Shown piece after piece: positions 31,696-42,030 of a DNA stretch of 64,000 nucleotides (the first letter of the stretch is position 1; each line of letters starts with the position of its first letter). The position numbers were made by a program, and so were the translations under genes. Location: assembly GCA_910584375.1 (NCBI GenBank), contig CAJUAH010000013.1:1-64000 (forward strand), in the 5' to 3' direction. Source of the stretch: an uncultured Acetatifactor sp. (GTDB taxonomy: Bacteria; Bacillota; Clostridia; Lachnospirales; Lachnospiraceae). The notes under the pieces are model-generated. The model was given only the letters and a program-made list of their open reading frames with translations, ran no database searches and was not told the origin of the DNA.

Positions 31696-33180
31696 TTATT
31701 GCAGCTTGTTACTCTCTTCAATATATGCCTGCCAGGTCTCTCTGATCGCCTCGATGTGCTCGGATACGCTCTTGCCATCCAGCAGACCGTAGGTCAGGTT
31801 GTTGCCCAGATCCAGATTGGAGATCAGGCCATGGTAGGTCAGACGGCCGTTGGTCATCATACGGGTAATGGTATAGTCAACGGACTCGCTGTCGCGGAAG
31901 TTCTTGTTGTAGTTGGCTCTCCATCCCTCATAATCCTCATAGCCGGGAACGGGATCGGTCCACAGATTGTAGGCGAACGCCAGATTCCATGCCTTCTCCG
32001 CGTCATAGCATGCGGGAATAACTACAGGGTTGTTGCTGTAAACATTGGTGTAATCGGAAGCCTTGGGCCCCTTGGGGAAACATACGAAACCGAAATCGTC
32101 TTCCATATTGGCAAAGGGTCCGCTGGCCTTGTAAGCGCCTTCGATACAGAACACAGCCTCACCGTTTAAGAAAGCCTGCTCATAGTAGTTCCACTCAGCG
32201 CCTTCGGGATAAGGCAGCTTATACTGGTTCAGGGTCTCCACAGCCCAGTTCAGAGCCTCAACAGTCTCATCGGTCTCCAGCTTATATACATACTGACCGT
32301 TCTCTCTGCCTACATAGTCGCCGTTGTTGGAATATACAGCGGCATTGATGAACTGGGAATCGTTCTGGGTCATTGCGTATACATCGATCACACCGTCACT
32401 GTCGGTATCTCTCTGTACCTGCGCGCACATCTCAGTAAACGCATCCCATGTCCATTCGCCAGCCTCCTGCAGCTCATACGGCTTGTTAGGATCGATGCCG
32501 GCATCCTCCAGCAGTCTCTTGTTGAAATAGAAACCGTCACGGGGCTCGGTGTCCTCACCGTACATAGCGTAGATGGAATCGCCTCTGCTCATCAGAGTAT
32601 GCACACCCTTGTCTCCGCGCCATTTTGCCTCGGAGAAGTCCAGGCAGTCCAGAGTAGCCAGATCATACATTAATCCGGTATCAATAGCTGCCGTAGTAGC
32701 CGCGTCCTCACGAACGATAAAGATATAGTTCTCCTCGCCGCCGGTGGTAGCGTAGTCTACGAAATCCTTGGGAGCGCTGCCCCAGTCGGAAATAGCCTGC
32801 TGCTTGAAGGTAAAGTTATAGGTCTCCTGGATCCAGTCACGGTACTCATCGCGGGCTTCCTCAAAGTCATTGGCGGGTTCACCCGGCTCGCCGGTCCACC
32901 AGTCGCGCAGGATAATCTCCATGCCGCCCAGATCATATACGTTGCCGTTCTCGTCGGTCAAAGTCGTGTAAGGGCTGACCTCTTCCTCAGAGCTGCTCTC
33001 CTCGGGAGCGGCAGACTCCTCGGAACTGCTCTCCTCGGGAGTGGACTGCTCCACAGTGCTGTCGCTGGGAGTATCACTGCCGGTAGTCGGCGCCGGATCG
33101 TTGCCACATGCAGCCAGGCCTACGGTCATTACCGTTGCCAGAGAGGCTGCCAGAACTTTCTTTACAATATTGTTTTTCAT
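31696..33180 (-). CDS. Sugar ABC transporter binding lipoprotein
   Basis: 494-residue family 1 solute-binding protein. A signal peptide with lipobox 'VGLAACGN' (Cys near 25) is followed by a Ser/Glu/Pro-rich linker (about 30-70) and the binding domain ('IILRDWWTG', 'KRLLEDAGIDPNKPYELQEAGEWTWDAFTEMC', 'AFLNGEAVFCIEGAYKASGPF'). It should capture an oligosaccharide outside the membrane for the two permeases directly upstream. Last gene of the operon, with AAGGAGG and a terminator. Confidence 0.93.
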   Translation of the reverse strand: MKNNIVKKVLAASLATVMTVGLAACGNDPAPTTGSDTPSDSTVEQSTPEESSSEESAAPEESSSEEEVSPYTTLTDENGNVYDLGGMEIILRDWWTGEPGEPANDFEEARDEYRDWIQETYNFTFKQQAISDWGSAPKDFVDYATTGGEENYIFIVREDAATTAAIDTGLMYDLATLDCLDFSEAKWRGDKGVHTLMSRGDSIYAMYGEDTEPRDGFYFNKRLLEDAGIDPNKPYELQEAGEWTWDAFTEMCAQVQRDTDSDGVIDVYAMTQNDSQFINAAVYSNNGDYVGRENGQYVYKLETDETVEALNWAVETLNQYKLPYPEGAEWNYYEQAFLNGEAVFCIEGAYKASGPFANMEDDFGFVCFPKGPKASDYTNVYSNNPVVIPACYDAEKAWNLAFAYNLWTDPVPGYEDYEGWRANYNKNFRDSESVDYTITRMMTNGRLTYHGLISNLDLGNNLTYGLLDGKSVSEHIEAIRETWQAYIEESNKLQ

Positions 33181-33284
33181 TTTTCATATCCTCCTTTAAT
33201 CTATATAGAATCCCCGGCGTACTCCGACGCCACAATATCTTTTCCGGGATGACGTCAAAACCGGAGAGACCATAACTATGTAAG

Positions 33285-34289
33285 TTACATCTTAATACCC
33301 GAACTGCTCAAGCTCTCCACAAATCCCTTCTGGGCAAACAGATACAGGATCAGCACGGGAACCACGATCATCAGCGTGCCTGTGGACGTGATACAGTTTA
33401 CATATCCCACAGAGGGCATCGTCTTAGATCCCATGAGCCTCTGCAGCAAAGCGCCCAAAGCATCGCCTATCCTTGCCAGAGACATGCTGACGAGACTGAT
33501 CTTTCCCAAAAACAGCTTGGAGTAAAAACCGTCCGTCCACTGCCATACAAAGGCGAACAGGAAACAGGAAGTCAATATAGGTTTTGCGTCCGGCAGCATA
33601 ATCCGAATAAAGGTCTTCAATGTGCCGCAGCCATCCACATAGGCCGCCTCTTCCAGCTCCTTGGGAATGTTCCGGAAGAACTGGCGTATCATATAGATAT
33701 ACAGACCGTTTTTCAGACCCATACAGCCTGCGCTCATCAGGTAATACGGCAATATCGAACCTCTTAGATTGAGAGGAGAGCCCGTCACCGCCTCAAAAAT
33801 TCCCAGTATATCAAAAAACCGGAAATGCAGATGCAGTGACGTGGAAATAATCTGGGGCGGAACAATGACCACCATCAGCACACAGGCAAACCAGAATTTC
33901 TTCAGTGGAAACTCAAATCTGGCAAAACCATAACCTACCAGCGTACAGACCGTAATCTGCAATACCGCAATGGTCAGGGACACAATCAGAGAATTAACAA
34001 GACTGTGACTGTAATCCATGAGTTCCGCCGCCCGCTGGTAATTTTCCGTGGTAAAATGTTCGGGTATCGCAATGACCACCGGATTGTACAGATCCTGCTC
34101 CTCCATGAAACTTACGGAAATCTTGTTAAAAATCGGTTGCAGGATCATAAAGCACATACCGAAGAGCAAAATAAATCGGCATATCCTTACTGCAGCATCC
34201 ATAACCACCTTTCTAAGCAAATACCCGTTTGACTTTCTGTTCCTTTCCCAGAAGTTACTATATTTATGTGTTGCGGCTGTCTTAGTCAT
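33285..34289 (-). CDS. Carbohydrate ABC permease (MalG/LacG type)
   Basis: 334 residues, six predicted spans. The EAA loop 'ELEEAAYVDGCGTLKTFIRIMLPDAKP' (about 225-250) is the ATPase-contact site of CUT1 permeases. Overlaps the partner permease by 8 bases and precedes the binding protein. Its periplasmic loop near 150-175 is longer than usual. No ATPase gene is in the operon, so a shared MsmK-type ATPase elsewhere is presumed. Confidence 0.92.
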   Translation of the reverse strand: MTKTAATHKYSNFWERNRKSNGYLLRKVVMDAAVRICRFILLFGMCFMILQPIFNKISVSFMEEQDLYNPVVIAIPEHFTTENYQRAAELMDYSHSLVNSLIVSLTIAVLQITVCTLVGYGFARFEFPLKKFWFACVLMVVIVPPQIISTSLHLHFRFFDILGIFEAVTGSPLNLRGSILPYYLMSAGCMGLKNGLYIYMIRQFFRNIPKELEEAAYVDGCGTLKTFIRIMLPDAKPILTSCFLFAFVWQWTDGFYSKLFLGKISLVSMSLARIGDALGALLQRLMGSKTMPSVGYVNCITSTGTLMIVVPVLILYLFAQKGFVESLSSSGIKM

Positions 34290-35190
34290 AATAGTAAACC
34301 CCCTTTGAAATGAACAGTGAAGTAATGCCTATAAAAGCGATTACAATCATAAAGTATATCCAGGTCATGGCCGAAGAAAAACCGTAATTGATCTGATCCA
34401 CCATGACGGTGGTGATCTTCTCGATGACCTCGTTGTCGGATCTCATACAGAAATCGATGATGGTATAAATCCAGTTTACCAAAAACATGGAACTGATCAT
34501 CGGGAATGTGATCTTCCACAAGCTTTCCCACTTGGTACAGCCCTCGATATCCGCAGCCTCGTACATGCTGGCGGAGATCGTCTGCAGTCCGGAGAGGAAT
34601 ATAATGATCTGGATACCGGATGAAATCGCTATATCATACACTCTGTCTATGATCTCGAACACCTTCTCAAAGGCCCGCACACCCACGCCCGCAGTACGGA
34701 GAATCTCTTCCACGGTAGCCGTGATGCTGACGCCGCTGGTGGTCTCCTCAATGGCCACCTGGAGCTGCGCCATCAGAGAGTTATCTGTCTCCAATCCCAG
34801 TATAACACCGGAAGACAGGATAACGGGCAGGAAAAATATGGCTCGCACCAGCGCTCTTCCCTTGAACTTCTGGTTCAGGATCAGCGCCACAAAGAAACTG
34901 AACACCATGATGGCGATGGAGTCCACAAACATCCGGCTGATCTCTTCCGTCAACAGACGGGTAAATTCAGGGTCAATGGTAAAGGCTCTCTGATAGTTGT
35001 CGATCCCCAGAAACACGGGATTGAAACTTCCGGCGTCCACCTGCACGTCACAGAAACTCATATACAGGGACTGGAAGAATGGCTTTACCATAAATACCAG
35101 AAATCCGATTATGAAAGGCGCTATGAAGATATATCCCGCTATTGCCTTACGTTTTTGAAGACCCGCTAATTTATTCTTCTGTTTCTTCAT
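34282..35190 (-). CDS. Carbohydrate ABC permease (MalF/LacF type)
   Basis: 302 residues with six spans and EAA loop 'SMYEAADIEGCTKWESLWKITFPMISS'. Starts 'MKKQKNKLAGLQKRKAIAGYIFIAPFIIGFLVF', typical of MalF-like CUT1 permeases. A large extracytoplasmic loop (about 120-190) departs from the standard pattern. An in-frame TTG at 35199 is possible but too close to the ribosome-binding site. Pairs with the next gene. Confidence 0.92.
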   Translation of the reverse strand: MKKQKNKLAGLQKRKAIAGYIFIAPFIIGFLVFMVKPFFQSLYMSFCDVQVDAGSFNPVFLGIDNYQRAFTIDPEFTRLLTEEISRMFVDSIAIMVFSFFVALILNQKFKGRALVRAIFFLPVILSSGVILGLETDNSLMAQLQVAIEETTSGVSITATVEEILRTAGVGVRAFEKVFEIIDRVYDIAISSGIQIIIFLSGLQTISASMYEAADIEGCTKWESLWKITFPMISSMFLVNWIYTIIDFCMRSDNEVIEKITTVMVDQINYGFSSAMTWIYFMIVIAFIGITSLFISKGVYYYD

Positions 35191-35256
35191 CTCTAACAAC
35201 CCTTTCTATATTTTACTTCCCGGTCGCCCTGTCGGACGACCGCGCCAAGAACATTC

Positions 35257-37851
35257 CTACCGGACTACTTTATAGTCTCTGGCGGGAACTACCGTGCCGT
35301 CCTCCGCCGTCAGATCCGTATATCCATAGTTGACATATACTTTGGTGCCGTCCTCATAGATCGTGCAGGACAGATCCGCCGTGATCTGCTCATGCCCTGT
35401 CATCTTCTGGTTGAATATGTGTCCCAGCTCCGCGTTGTATCTGGTATAAGTCTCCACCAGCCTGTCATGCCACGCGGCAAAATCAGAGCCGTAGTATTCC
35501 GTATAAAGGGTCTTTTGAAGAACAAACGCTGTCTCGTTCATCAGGTTGAACGACAGGCCCGCGCCGTACTCGGCGCTCCGCAGCAGCTCATCCTCTGTGT
35601 TGCCCGCCATGTTCAGCGGTTCGCCGGTATAATTTACATAACCGTGCAGCGCCATCTGATAAAAGGGTACGAAAGCATCCAATATCGTGTACTCGCTGCC
35701 CTGTAGATCCATATTGGTAATCATGTCGCAATAGGGCGCCACATAGTCGTTCCCCATATTAATCATGACTTTCTGACCGCCGTCCGCCAGCTCCTTAAAT
35801 CTGGCTGCCTGCTGCTGCAGCACCTCCTGCCGATGGCGTATATCCTTGCGGTAGTAATCGGCGGACAGATCCCTGCCGGTCTCCCGGAAGGCAATGCCTG
35901 TGCCGTACTTCTGCGCGGCGGCCACCAGATTGTCGGTCATCTCCTCAGCCAGATCGGTATGCAGCAGATAAAACTCGCCTTTCCACTCCGACTGCCCGAA
36001 AGATATGGGGTTGTACTCATACAGTATCGCCTTATCTTTACTGATAAACCGGGCGGCGTCCGTATAGAGGAAGAACCCGTCGAAAATATTGCTGTCATAC
36101 GCGTACTGCGTCACCCCGTCCAGATAAATGTCCACGCCCAGCTCTTTGACGCTGTCTATCATATTTTGCAGATCTTTCCTGCCGCCCAGACTGGATATGG
36201 GTTTCACGCGGCTCAGCATCTTCTGCTGGAATCCGCCGTTGGCCCAGCCCACCATCTTGACCGACATATTATTCAATCCGTCCGCTTTGAGTTGCGAGAC
36301 AATGTCGGAGGCTTCTTTGAAAGTAGTCAGCTCCAACGGTCTGGGAACCGGTACGCCCAGCACCTGCTTTACCTTGTCTACCGCGCCCATGATCTCCACG
36401 GCCACGGGAGCCTCGGTATCGTCGTTCATGGTCATATAGCCTTCATACCGGCTCAGCAGATAACTCTGGTAGTCCTTGGCCATATCCACATAGTCTCCGC
36501 TGTCGATAAAGCTGTACCGCTGTTTCAGGCTGCCGTCAGGCAGTTCCGGAAGATATACAAAGATACTGCTGTCGGCAATCTCGCCCACGTCGTATTTCTC
36601 CCGCAGCGCTATGCTGTATACCGGATAGACATAATTGTAACTGTTCTTTCTGCCGGAGATATCCGCGTTGATGGAGGCGTAAGACGCGCCGTCCTCCAGT
36701 ATGCAGATAAAGGAATCCTCCCCCTGGCTGATGCCGTACACGTTGAAATAGTTTCTGGTGCTGTGTACCATGGCCACCCGGTTCAGCGCCATATCCCAGC
36801 CGTACATATTGGCATAATAGTCATTCTGCGCGCTCTTGCCGTTGTTAAAGTTGATCAGAGCGCCGCCGCCCTCGGGTACCAGCATATATCCCTGATCCTC
36901 TGTAGTGCCTGCGCCAAAGAAAGGCAAAACGGACAGATTGTAGAGCGGATATTCGGCCTTATACTCGATCTCCTGCAGCGGGACTTCCACTATCAGATCG
37001 CCGCCGTCCAGCCGGTAGATCACATTCACATTGTATATGGGTTTGTCAAAGCTTGACTCCGCCTGGTTCAGTTCCTTGTCGGCCTGATAATCCTCCATGG
37101 TATATCCCGCGGCCTCAAAATACTCTTCAAATCTCTTCTTGACATGATCCTTAGTGGTATCGCGCAGCACCCAGATTACCTCGTCCGCCAGGATCGGGTA
37201 ATCGGCCAGCAGCTGTTCCTTGTCATCCTTTTTGCCCAGCTTGTTGATATCGTACTTTTTGTAGTACTCCTTCACCATCCCGGCGTCCTGCTGGCTCATC
37301 TGTTCCAGCCATTTGTTCAGATTCTCGTCCGTGATAACAGGAGGAATGATATACTCTTTCTCCGTGTCGCCGATGGAATAGTAGACCTTCACATAGTCCC
37401 CGCCCATCTCGATATCATATACGCCCTTGGAGATACTGTAGTCGTAATTGTTGTACGGCTGATCCACACCGGTTCTGTTACTCCAGGTCATGGCCAGGGT
37501 GGACTGCAGCCTTCCCTTCTCGCTGGACAGCGCCAGCGGATCGCTGCCGCCGCCGTCAGGGTTGGACTTCCACACCTTGCCGCTGGACTTCACCTCCAGG
37601 GTAAACTGGGTAGTGGCCGGATCCATGACAAACTTCAGCTCCTCATTCTCCAGCACTACCTCTGTGATATCGCTCTCCCAGGCATTGACCCGGATGATCT
37701 CCGGCTCTTCTTCCACATCCCTGTAATTGATAATCACCAGCACAAGGACCAAAATGATCAACGCGATAATACCGGGAGCGATCAGGCCTTTGAGCCACCG
37801 GATCAGCGCTTTCTTAAATTCTGCTTTTCTTGTCGCTTTATCTCTATACAT
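35257..37851 (-). CDS. DUF5696 membrane-anchored protein
   Basis: 864 residues. One N-terminal membrane span (about 22-46) with a short basic cytoplasmic tail; the rest is outside. About residues 55-450 are beta-rich ('EELKFVMDPATTQFTLEVKSSGKVWKSNP'), and 470-760 look like a TIM barrel ('LTTFKEASDIVSQLKADGLNNMSVKMVGW', 'DSVKELGVDIYLDGVTQYAYD', 'FRETGRDLSADYYRKD'), the arrangement of DUF5696 proteins. The barrel suggests a glycoside-hydrolase-like fold, but I cannot identify catalytic residues. It is in an importer operon between Yip1 and the second permease pair, so it may process or present a glycan at the membrane. Confidence 0.85.
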   Translation of the reverse strand: MYRDKATRKAEFKKALIRWLKGLIAPGIIALIILVLVLVIINYRDVEEEPEIIRVNAWESDITEVVLENEELKFVMDPATTQFTLEVKSSGKVWKSNPDGGGSDPLALSSEKGRLQSTLAMTWSNRTGVDQPYNNYDYSISKGVYDIEMGGDYVKVYYSIGDTEKEYIIPPVITDENLNKWLEQMSQQDAGMVKEYYKKYDINKLGKKDDKEQLLADYPILADEVIWVLRDTTKDHVKKRFEEYFEAAGYTMEDYQADKELNQAESSFDKPIYNVNVIYRLDGGDLIVEVPLQEIEYKAEYPLYNLSVLPFFGAGTTEDQGYMLVPEGGGALINFNNGKSAQNDYYANMYGWDMALNRVAMVHSTRNYFNVYGISQGEDSFICILEDGASYASINADISGRKNSYNYVYPVYSIALREKYDVGEIADSSIFVYLPELPDGSLKQRYSFIDSGDYVDMAKDYQSYLLSRYEGYMTMNDDTEAPVAVEIMGAVDKVKQVLGVPVPRPLELTTFKEASDIVSQLKADGLNNMSVKMVGWANGGFQQKMLSRVKPISSLGGRKDLQNMIDSVKELGVDIYLDGVTQYAYDSNIFDGFFLYTDAARFISKDKAILYEYNPISFGQSEWKGEFYLLHTDLAEEMTDNLVAAAQKYGTGIAFRETGRDLSADYYRKDIRHRQEVLQQQAARFKELADGGQKVMINMGNDYVAPYCDMITNMDLQGSEYTILDAFVPFYQMALHGYVNYTGEPLNMAGNTEDELLRSAEYGAGLSFNLMNETAFVLQKTLYTEYYGSDFAAWHDRLVETYTRYNAELGHIFNQKMTGHEQITADLSCTIYEDGTKVYVNYGYTDLTAEDGTVVPARDYKVVR

Positions 37852-37940
37852 GGTTCGATTTCTCCCATCTGCCCATCATATCAGGCATATATCCATATAT
37901 CCTCTCCGTCTCTGGCGACACAACTGCCGACGGCACTCTG

Positions 37941-38606
37941 TCACAATCGGAACAGTATCTCTCTGCCCAGAGAGATGAAATAGGAAACGCCCTGCGTGAT
38001 CATACTGAAAAACAACAGCAGGATAAACACCATCACCAGCATCGCGAACAGGGACGCGATGGTAAACAGGAAATTCTTGCCCAGAGAGTACTCGTGGATC
38101 TGCATCATGGCCGCGAATATCAGCGCCAGCGCCCATACCAGAGACAGACCGCTGAGCACCATATAGAACTCCGCCTCGTCCACTGTCACAAAGTTACTGA
38201 ATACCATCAGAGGAAACTGGATCAGCGGGTAGGGAGTCAGCGCGTAACACGACGCCATATACACCTGTCCCAGCCGGCCCTTGCCGTCAAACAGCGTGGT
38301 CAGCGCCCAGTTTCCCACCACCCACAGAGCCAGGGGGAACAGTATACTGGCCAGATACAGGAAGATATTGAGAGTCTCCCAATATACCGTCATAAAGATA
38401 AAGCTGGTATAGCGCAGTTTCATCACCCGGACCAACAGCGTCAGCGCCAGAATCGTGTTAGCCGCCGCATAGGATCCTCTCTTTTCATGAGTCAGATCCC
38501 AGAACCCGTCCAGAGGATGGGTGATGCAGTACAGGGCGAACCGCAGGGTCGCGAGATAATGCGCAAATTTTAATTTTCTTTTTTCCGTGATAATTGAAGC
38601 TATCAT
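37941..38606 (-). CDS. Yip1-family membrane protein
   Basis: 221 residues, five to six membrane spans, with the Yip1 domain look ('LATLRFALYCITHPLDGFWDLTHEKRGSYAAANTILALTLLVRV', and 'FLYLASILFPLALWVVGNW'). Function in bacteria is unknown; such genes recur beside DUF5696 and sugar permeases. GGAGG site 7 bases upstream; 12 bases after the NHL gene. Confidence 0.85.
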   Translation of the reverse strand: MIASIITEKRKLKFAHYLATLRFALYCITHPLDGFWDLTHEKRGSYAAANTILALTLLVRVMKLRYTSFIFMTVYWETLNIFLYLASILFPLALWVVGNWALTTLFDGKGRLGQVYMASCYALTPYPLIQFPLMVFSNFVTVDEAEFYMVLSGLSLVWALALIFAAMMQIHEYSLGKNFLFTIASLFAMLVMVFILLLFFSMITQGVSYFISLGREILFRL

Positions 38607-38618
38607 ACCGGCCTCCGT

Positions 38619-40127
38619 CTATAGTCTGAAGATATCAGCAGTATCAATTTCATGCCTTATGTTCTTGATCTTCCCTATGGCCAGGGGAATGATCAGAACC
38701 CCGAACACCACGATGAAGAGAATCACTATATGTTCCTCCACCCACTCCTTGCGGTACTGCTTGTAGGCCTTGGAATAGTTCTCGTCGTCATATTTCAGTT
38801 CAAAATACTCCATGGCTTCATGGTAGCGCTCCTGCCGCAGCAGGGAACGCCCGATACCGATGTAGGCCAGATCATAGTTGCCGTTGATGGCCATGACCTC
38901 TTGCCAGGTCTCGCCGGAGGCGATATAATCACCGTTGTCAAACTGATCGATGGCCTGATATACCAGGCGGCCAAATTCCGTGGGGGTGAACAGGGTAATG
39001 GCGCAGTCCAGACTGTCCAGCACCAGCAGATCGTACCCCATATGCTCTACGGCGATGGGATTGCGGAAGTATCCGTTCTCATTGCCGGGACCGCCAAAGG
39101 CATACACCATGTGCCCCTGGTCGTTGTAGCCGAACACCCTTCCTCTGTTCCGGTCTATGGACACATAGATGTCATTGTCAAACACTGTGATGTCCGTCAG
39201 CTTGGAGGGGCCGTCATAACCGGCGTTATTGCCCCAGTACAGATCGCCGTATATGGGCCATTCGCCGTTGCGCACCAGGATATCGTTGCCCATCAGGTTC
39301 AGCTTGCGGATGGGATCCGCCTTCTCTGCGTCGATATCCTCCTGGGTCACATTGCTGGTGCAGGCGTAGATGAATCCCTCGTGATCCATATAGATATTGT
39401 CATACTCCGTGGGGACAAAGGAAACCATCTGCGCCCTCTGTTCCTCGGTAGCCAGTTTTTTCCATATATAATCGGTAAAATCGTACGTAACCTTGGTGGC
39501 TCCCACAAATCCGGAGAACACGCCGTCGTTCTCATACTTGATCAGTCCCTTGTTGATACCGGTGGCGATACAGTATACGCGGCCGGCCGTATCGATCACG
39601 ATCTTATTTGGAGAAAAGGTAAGCTCCGGATCCAGCGTATTGTCAACGGGCTTGTCGAACTGCATCATATAGTTTAAGTCCGCGTCCAGTTTCAGGATAC
39701 GGCTGTTGCCCTTATCCGCGATATACAGATATCCTTCCTCGGAGACCGCGATATCCGTAGGGCCGGAGAAAGTCTTAACCTCCACATCGCCCTTGAACTC
39801 GTCTATGATCTGTTTCAGCTTAAAACCTTCCGCGTCCACCCGCTCCACCACCACGATGCGGTTGTTGCCCGTATCGCAGATATAGACCAGATTGCCGCAG
39901 ACATACAGGCTCTGGGGATTGGACAGATTCTTATCCAGTCCCATATCCACAGAGGTATACACGCCGGACACGGCATAGGCGTTCGGAGAACCCTGCACAT
40001 CCCCCCAATAATCATAATTGTATCCATATCTTCCGCCGTCTGGCATCGCGCATACCGACAGGGAAGAACTGAGCAGCATCACCGCGCCTGCCAGCAACAC
40101 TCCGGCTCTCTTTATCATCTTTCTCAT
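38619..40127 (-). CDS. Secreted NHL-repeat protein with C-terminal membrane anchor
   Basis: 502 residues. Signal peptide (MRKMIKRAGVLLAGAVMLLSS), then NHL-type beta-propeller blades ('NLSNPQSLYVCGNLVYICDTGNNRIVVVE', 'FSGPTDIAVSEEGYLYIADKGNSRILKLD', 'YFRNPIAVEHMGYDLLVLDSLDCAITLF'), a TPR-like helical pair near 400-450, and a membrane span near 465-490. So the propeller faces outward and is anchored at its end. The ATG at 40127 has GAGGTG; ATG 40160 is an alternative. It may bind protein or glycan in the importer complex; this is inference. Confidence 0.85.
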   Translation of the reverse strand: MRKMIKRAGVLLAGAVMLLSSSLSVCAMPDGGRYGYNYDYWGDVQGSPNAYAVSGVYTSVDMGLDKNLSNPQSLYVCGNLVYICDTGNNRIVVVERVDAEGFKLKQIIDEFKGDVEVKTFSGPTDIAVSEEGYLYIADKGNSRILKLDADLNYMMQFDKPVDNTLDPELTFSPNKIVIDTAGRVYCIATGINKGLIKYENDGVFSGFVGATKVTYDFTDYIWKKLATEEQRAQMVSFVPTEYDNIYMDHEGFIYACTSNVTQEDIDAEKADPIRKLNLMGNDILVRNGEWPIYGDLYWGNNAGYDGPSKLTDITVFDNDIYVSIDRNRGRVFGYNDQGHMVYAFGGPGNENGYFRNPIAVEHMGYDLLVLDSLDCAITLFTPTEFGRLVYQAIDQFDNGDYIASGETWQEVMAINGNYDLAYIGIGRSLLRQERYHEAMEYFELKYDDENYSKAYKQYRKEWVEEHIVILFIVVFGVLIIPLAIGKIKNIRHEIDTADIFRL

Positions 40128-40170
40128 ACGCCACCTCGTTCCCATCACAATTTCCCGCATACCTTTCCTG

Positions 40171-41073
40171 TTAATCCTTCAGACCGGAGCTTGCCATCGT
40201 CTCCAGGATCTGGCTCTCGGACAGGATGAAGATACAGATCGGCACCGCCATCACGATGACCTGTACCGCCGCCGACTGACCGGTTCTGGCGATACCGCCG
40301 CTCTGGATCTGCTGCAACGCGTAAACCAGCGTCTTCTTCTCCTCGGAGTAGATAAAGGTCGCCGCTCTGTTGTTCCACAGACCCTGTACGGAAAAGATAA
40401 TCAGTGTCAGCCAGGCGGGTTTCACATTGGGCATTACGATACCGGAGAACACCCTCCACTCGTTGGCCCCGTCTATCTTGGCCGCCTCAATCAGCGAGGT
40501 GGGCAGCCCCTCCATAAACTGTTTCATCAGGAACAGTCCGGTAGGCAGCGCAAAGGCCGGGATAATGATGGCCCAATAGGTATCGATCCATCCCAGGGAA
40601 TTGATGATCAGATAGTTGGGGATGGAGGTCACATAGCCGCTGAACATCAGAGCCACCGTGACCAGTCTGAAGAACATCTGTCCGCCGGGGAACTCGTACT
40701 TGGCCAGCACGAACGCGCCCATGGACGCCACGATCAGATGCCCGAAGGTACCCACCGCCGTGATAAATACCGTGTTGAATATGTATCTGGAAAATGTCAC
40801 CCAGGACTTGCCCATCGTCACAAACAGATCGGAAAAGTTATCCATCGTCGGGTTCTTGGCAAAGACAGTGGGCGGGAACTTATACAGTTCATCCAAAGGT
40901 TTCAGCGCGGACTCAATGGCATATACCAACGGGAATACCATGGCTACCGCCATGAGCAGGAGGAACATATAGACGAAGAAATCTCCTACCCTGGATCGGT
41001 TGGGCTGCCTTCTCTTTAAGATTTTGTGTCTCGGTTGCTTTTCTCTTGTCGCTACTTTTCTCTCTTTGCTCAT
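40171..41073 (-). CDS. Carbohydrate ABC permease (MalG type), first pair
   Basis: 300 residues, six spans, EAA loop 'SLIEAAKIDGANEWRVFSGIVMPNVKPA'. Standard CUT1 'FLLLMAVAMVFPLVYAIESALKP' start after a basic tail. One base after the partner permease. Confidence 0.94.
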   Translation of the reverse strand: MSKERKVATREKQPRHKILKRRQPNRSRVGDFFVYMFLLLMAVAMVFPLVYAIESALKPLDELYKFPPTVFAKNPTMDNFSDLFVTMGKSWVTFSRYIFNTVFITAVGTFGHLIVASMGAFVLAKYEFPGGQMFFRLVTVALMFSGYVTSIPNYLIINSLGWIDTYWAIIIPAFALPTGLFLMKQFMEGLPTSLIEAAKIDGANEWRVFSGIVMPNVKPAWLTLIIFSVQGLWNNRAATFIYSEEKKTLVYALQQIQSGGIARTGQSAAVQVIVMAVPICIFILSESQILETMASSGLKD

Positions 41074-41074
41074 A

Positions 41075-42013
41075 TCAGGTTCCTACTCTTCTCAACAGAC
41101 TTTGAATTGCTTTGTTACATAAGATCATCACCAGGAACAGCATAGTCGCGATCGCTGATGCGTAACCCATCTCAAATCTGGAAAAACCATAGTCAAACAA
41201 GTGGGTGACAACGGTACGGGCCGCATAATCCGTACTGGGGTAGCCGCAGAGGGCCATGGTCACGTCGCACACGCCAAAGGACTGGGTGATTGCCATGACC
41301 GCGCCGAACATCAGCATGGGTTTCATGTTCGGCAGTGTGATGAACCACAGCTCCTGCCACCGGTTCCGCACGCCGTCTATACAGCCCGCCTCATACTGGG
41401 AGCGGTCCACACCCTGAAGGCCTGCCACAAAGGAAAGGAAACCCATACCCAGGCTCATCCACAGGATGACGACCATACAGATCGGCAGCATGTAAGTCGG
41501 GTTGGTCAGCCACAGGATCGGGGCGTCGATCAGGCCCATATCGATCAGCAGTGCGTTCACCTGTCCGTAAGCGTCGCCTCGGAACAGCACAGAGAAGATA
41601 ACGAACACATTACCGGCAATGGACGGCGCGTAGAACACCACCACCGCGATCGTCCGGATCCATCTGGGCAGCTCGTTGATCAGCCAGGCAAACAGGAAGG
41701 ACATGATATATCCCAGCGGCCCGGTGATCACCGCGATCATGAAAGTATTTTTCACACCCTGCAGGAAGATATCGTCCGACAGAATCAGGTTGAGATAATT
41801 CTGTATTCCGATAAACCGCGGCGACTCCAGTATATTGTAGTAGGTAAAGCTGAAAAATATGGAGCTGCACACCGGCAGTATGTAAAACAAAGTAAACAGG
41901 ATCGCGTAGGGAGCCAGGAAAGCGTAACACATCTTCGCCCGTTTCGCCTTCTTCACCGCCACCCGGAAATTATGTTTCCGGAGGGTAATATATTTCTGTA
42001 AGTATTCTTTCAT
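41075..42013 (-). CDS. Carbohydrate ABC permease (MalF type), first pair
   Basis: 312 residues, six spans, EAA-type loop 'QYEAGCIDGVRNRWQELWFITLPNMKPM'. 'CYAFLAPYAILFTLFYILPVCSSIFFSF' is a usual CUT1 start. Seventeen bases after the large binding protein, which should deliver its ligand. Confidence 0.94.
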   Translation of the reverse strand: MKEYLQKYITLRKHNFRVAVKKAKRAKMCYAFLAPYAILFTLFYILPVCSSIFFSFTYYNILESPRFIGIQNYLNLILSDDIFLQGVKNTFMIAVITGPLGYIMSFLFAWLINELPRWIRTIAVVVFYAPSIAGNVFVIFSVLFRGDAYGQVNALLIDMGLIDAPILWLTNPTYMLPICMVVILWMSLGMGFLSFVAGLQGVDRSQYEAGCIDGVRNRWQELWFITLPNMKPMLMFGAVMAITQSFGVCDVTMALCGYPSTDYAARTVVTHLFDYGFSRFEMGYASAIATMLFLVMILCNKAIQSLLRRVGT

Positions 42014-42030
42014 CCTTATCTCCTCCCCTC

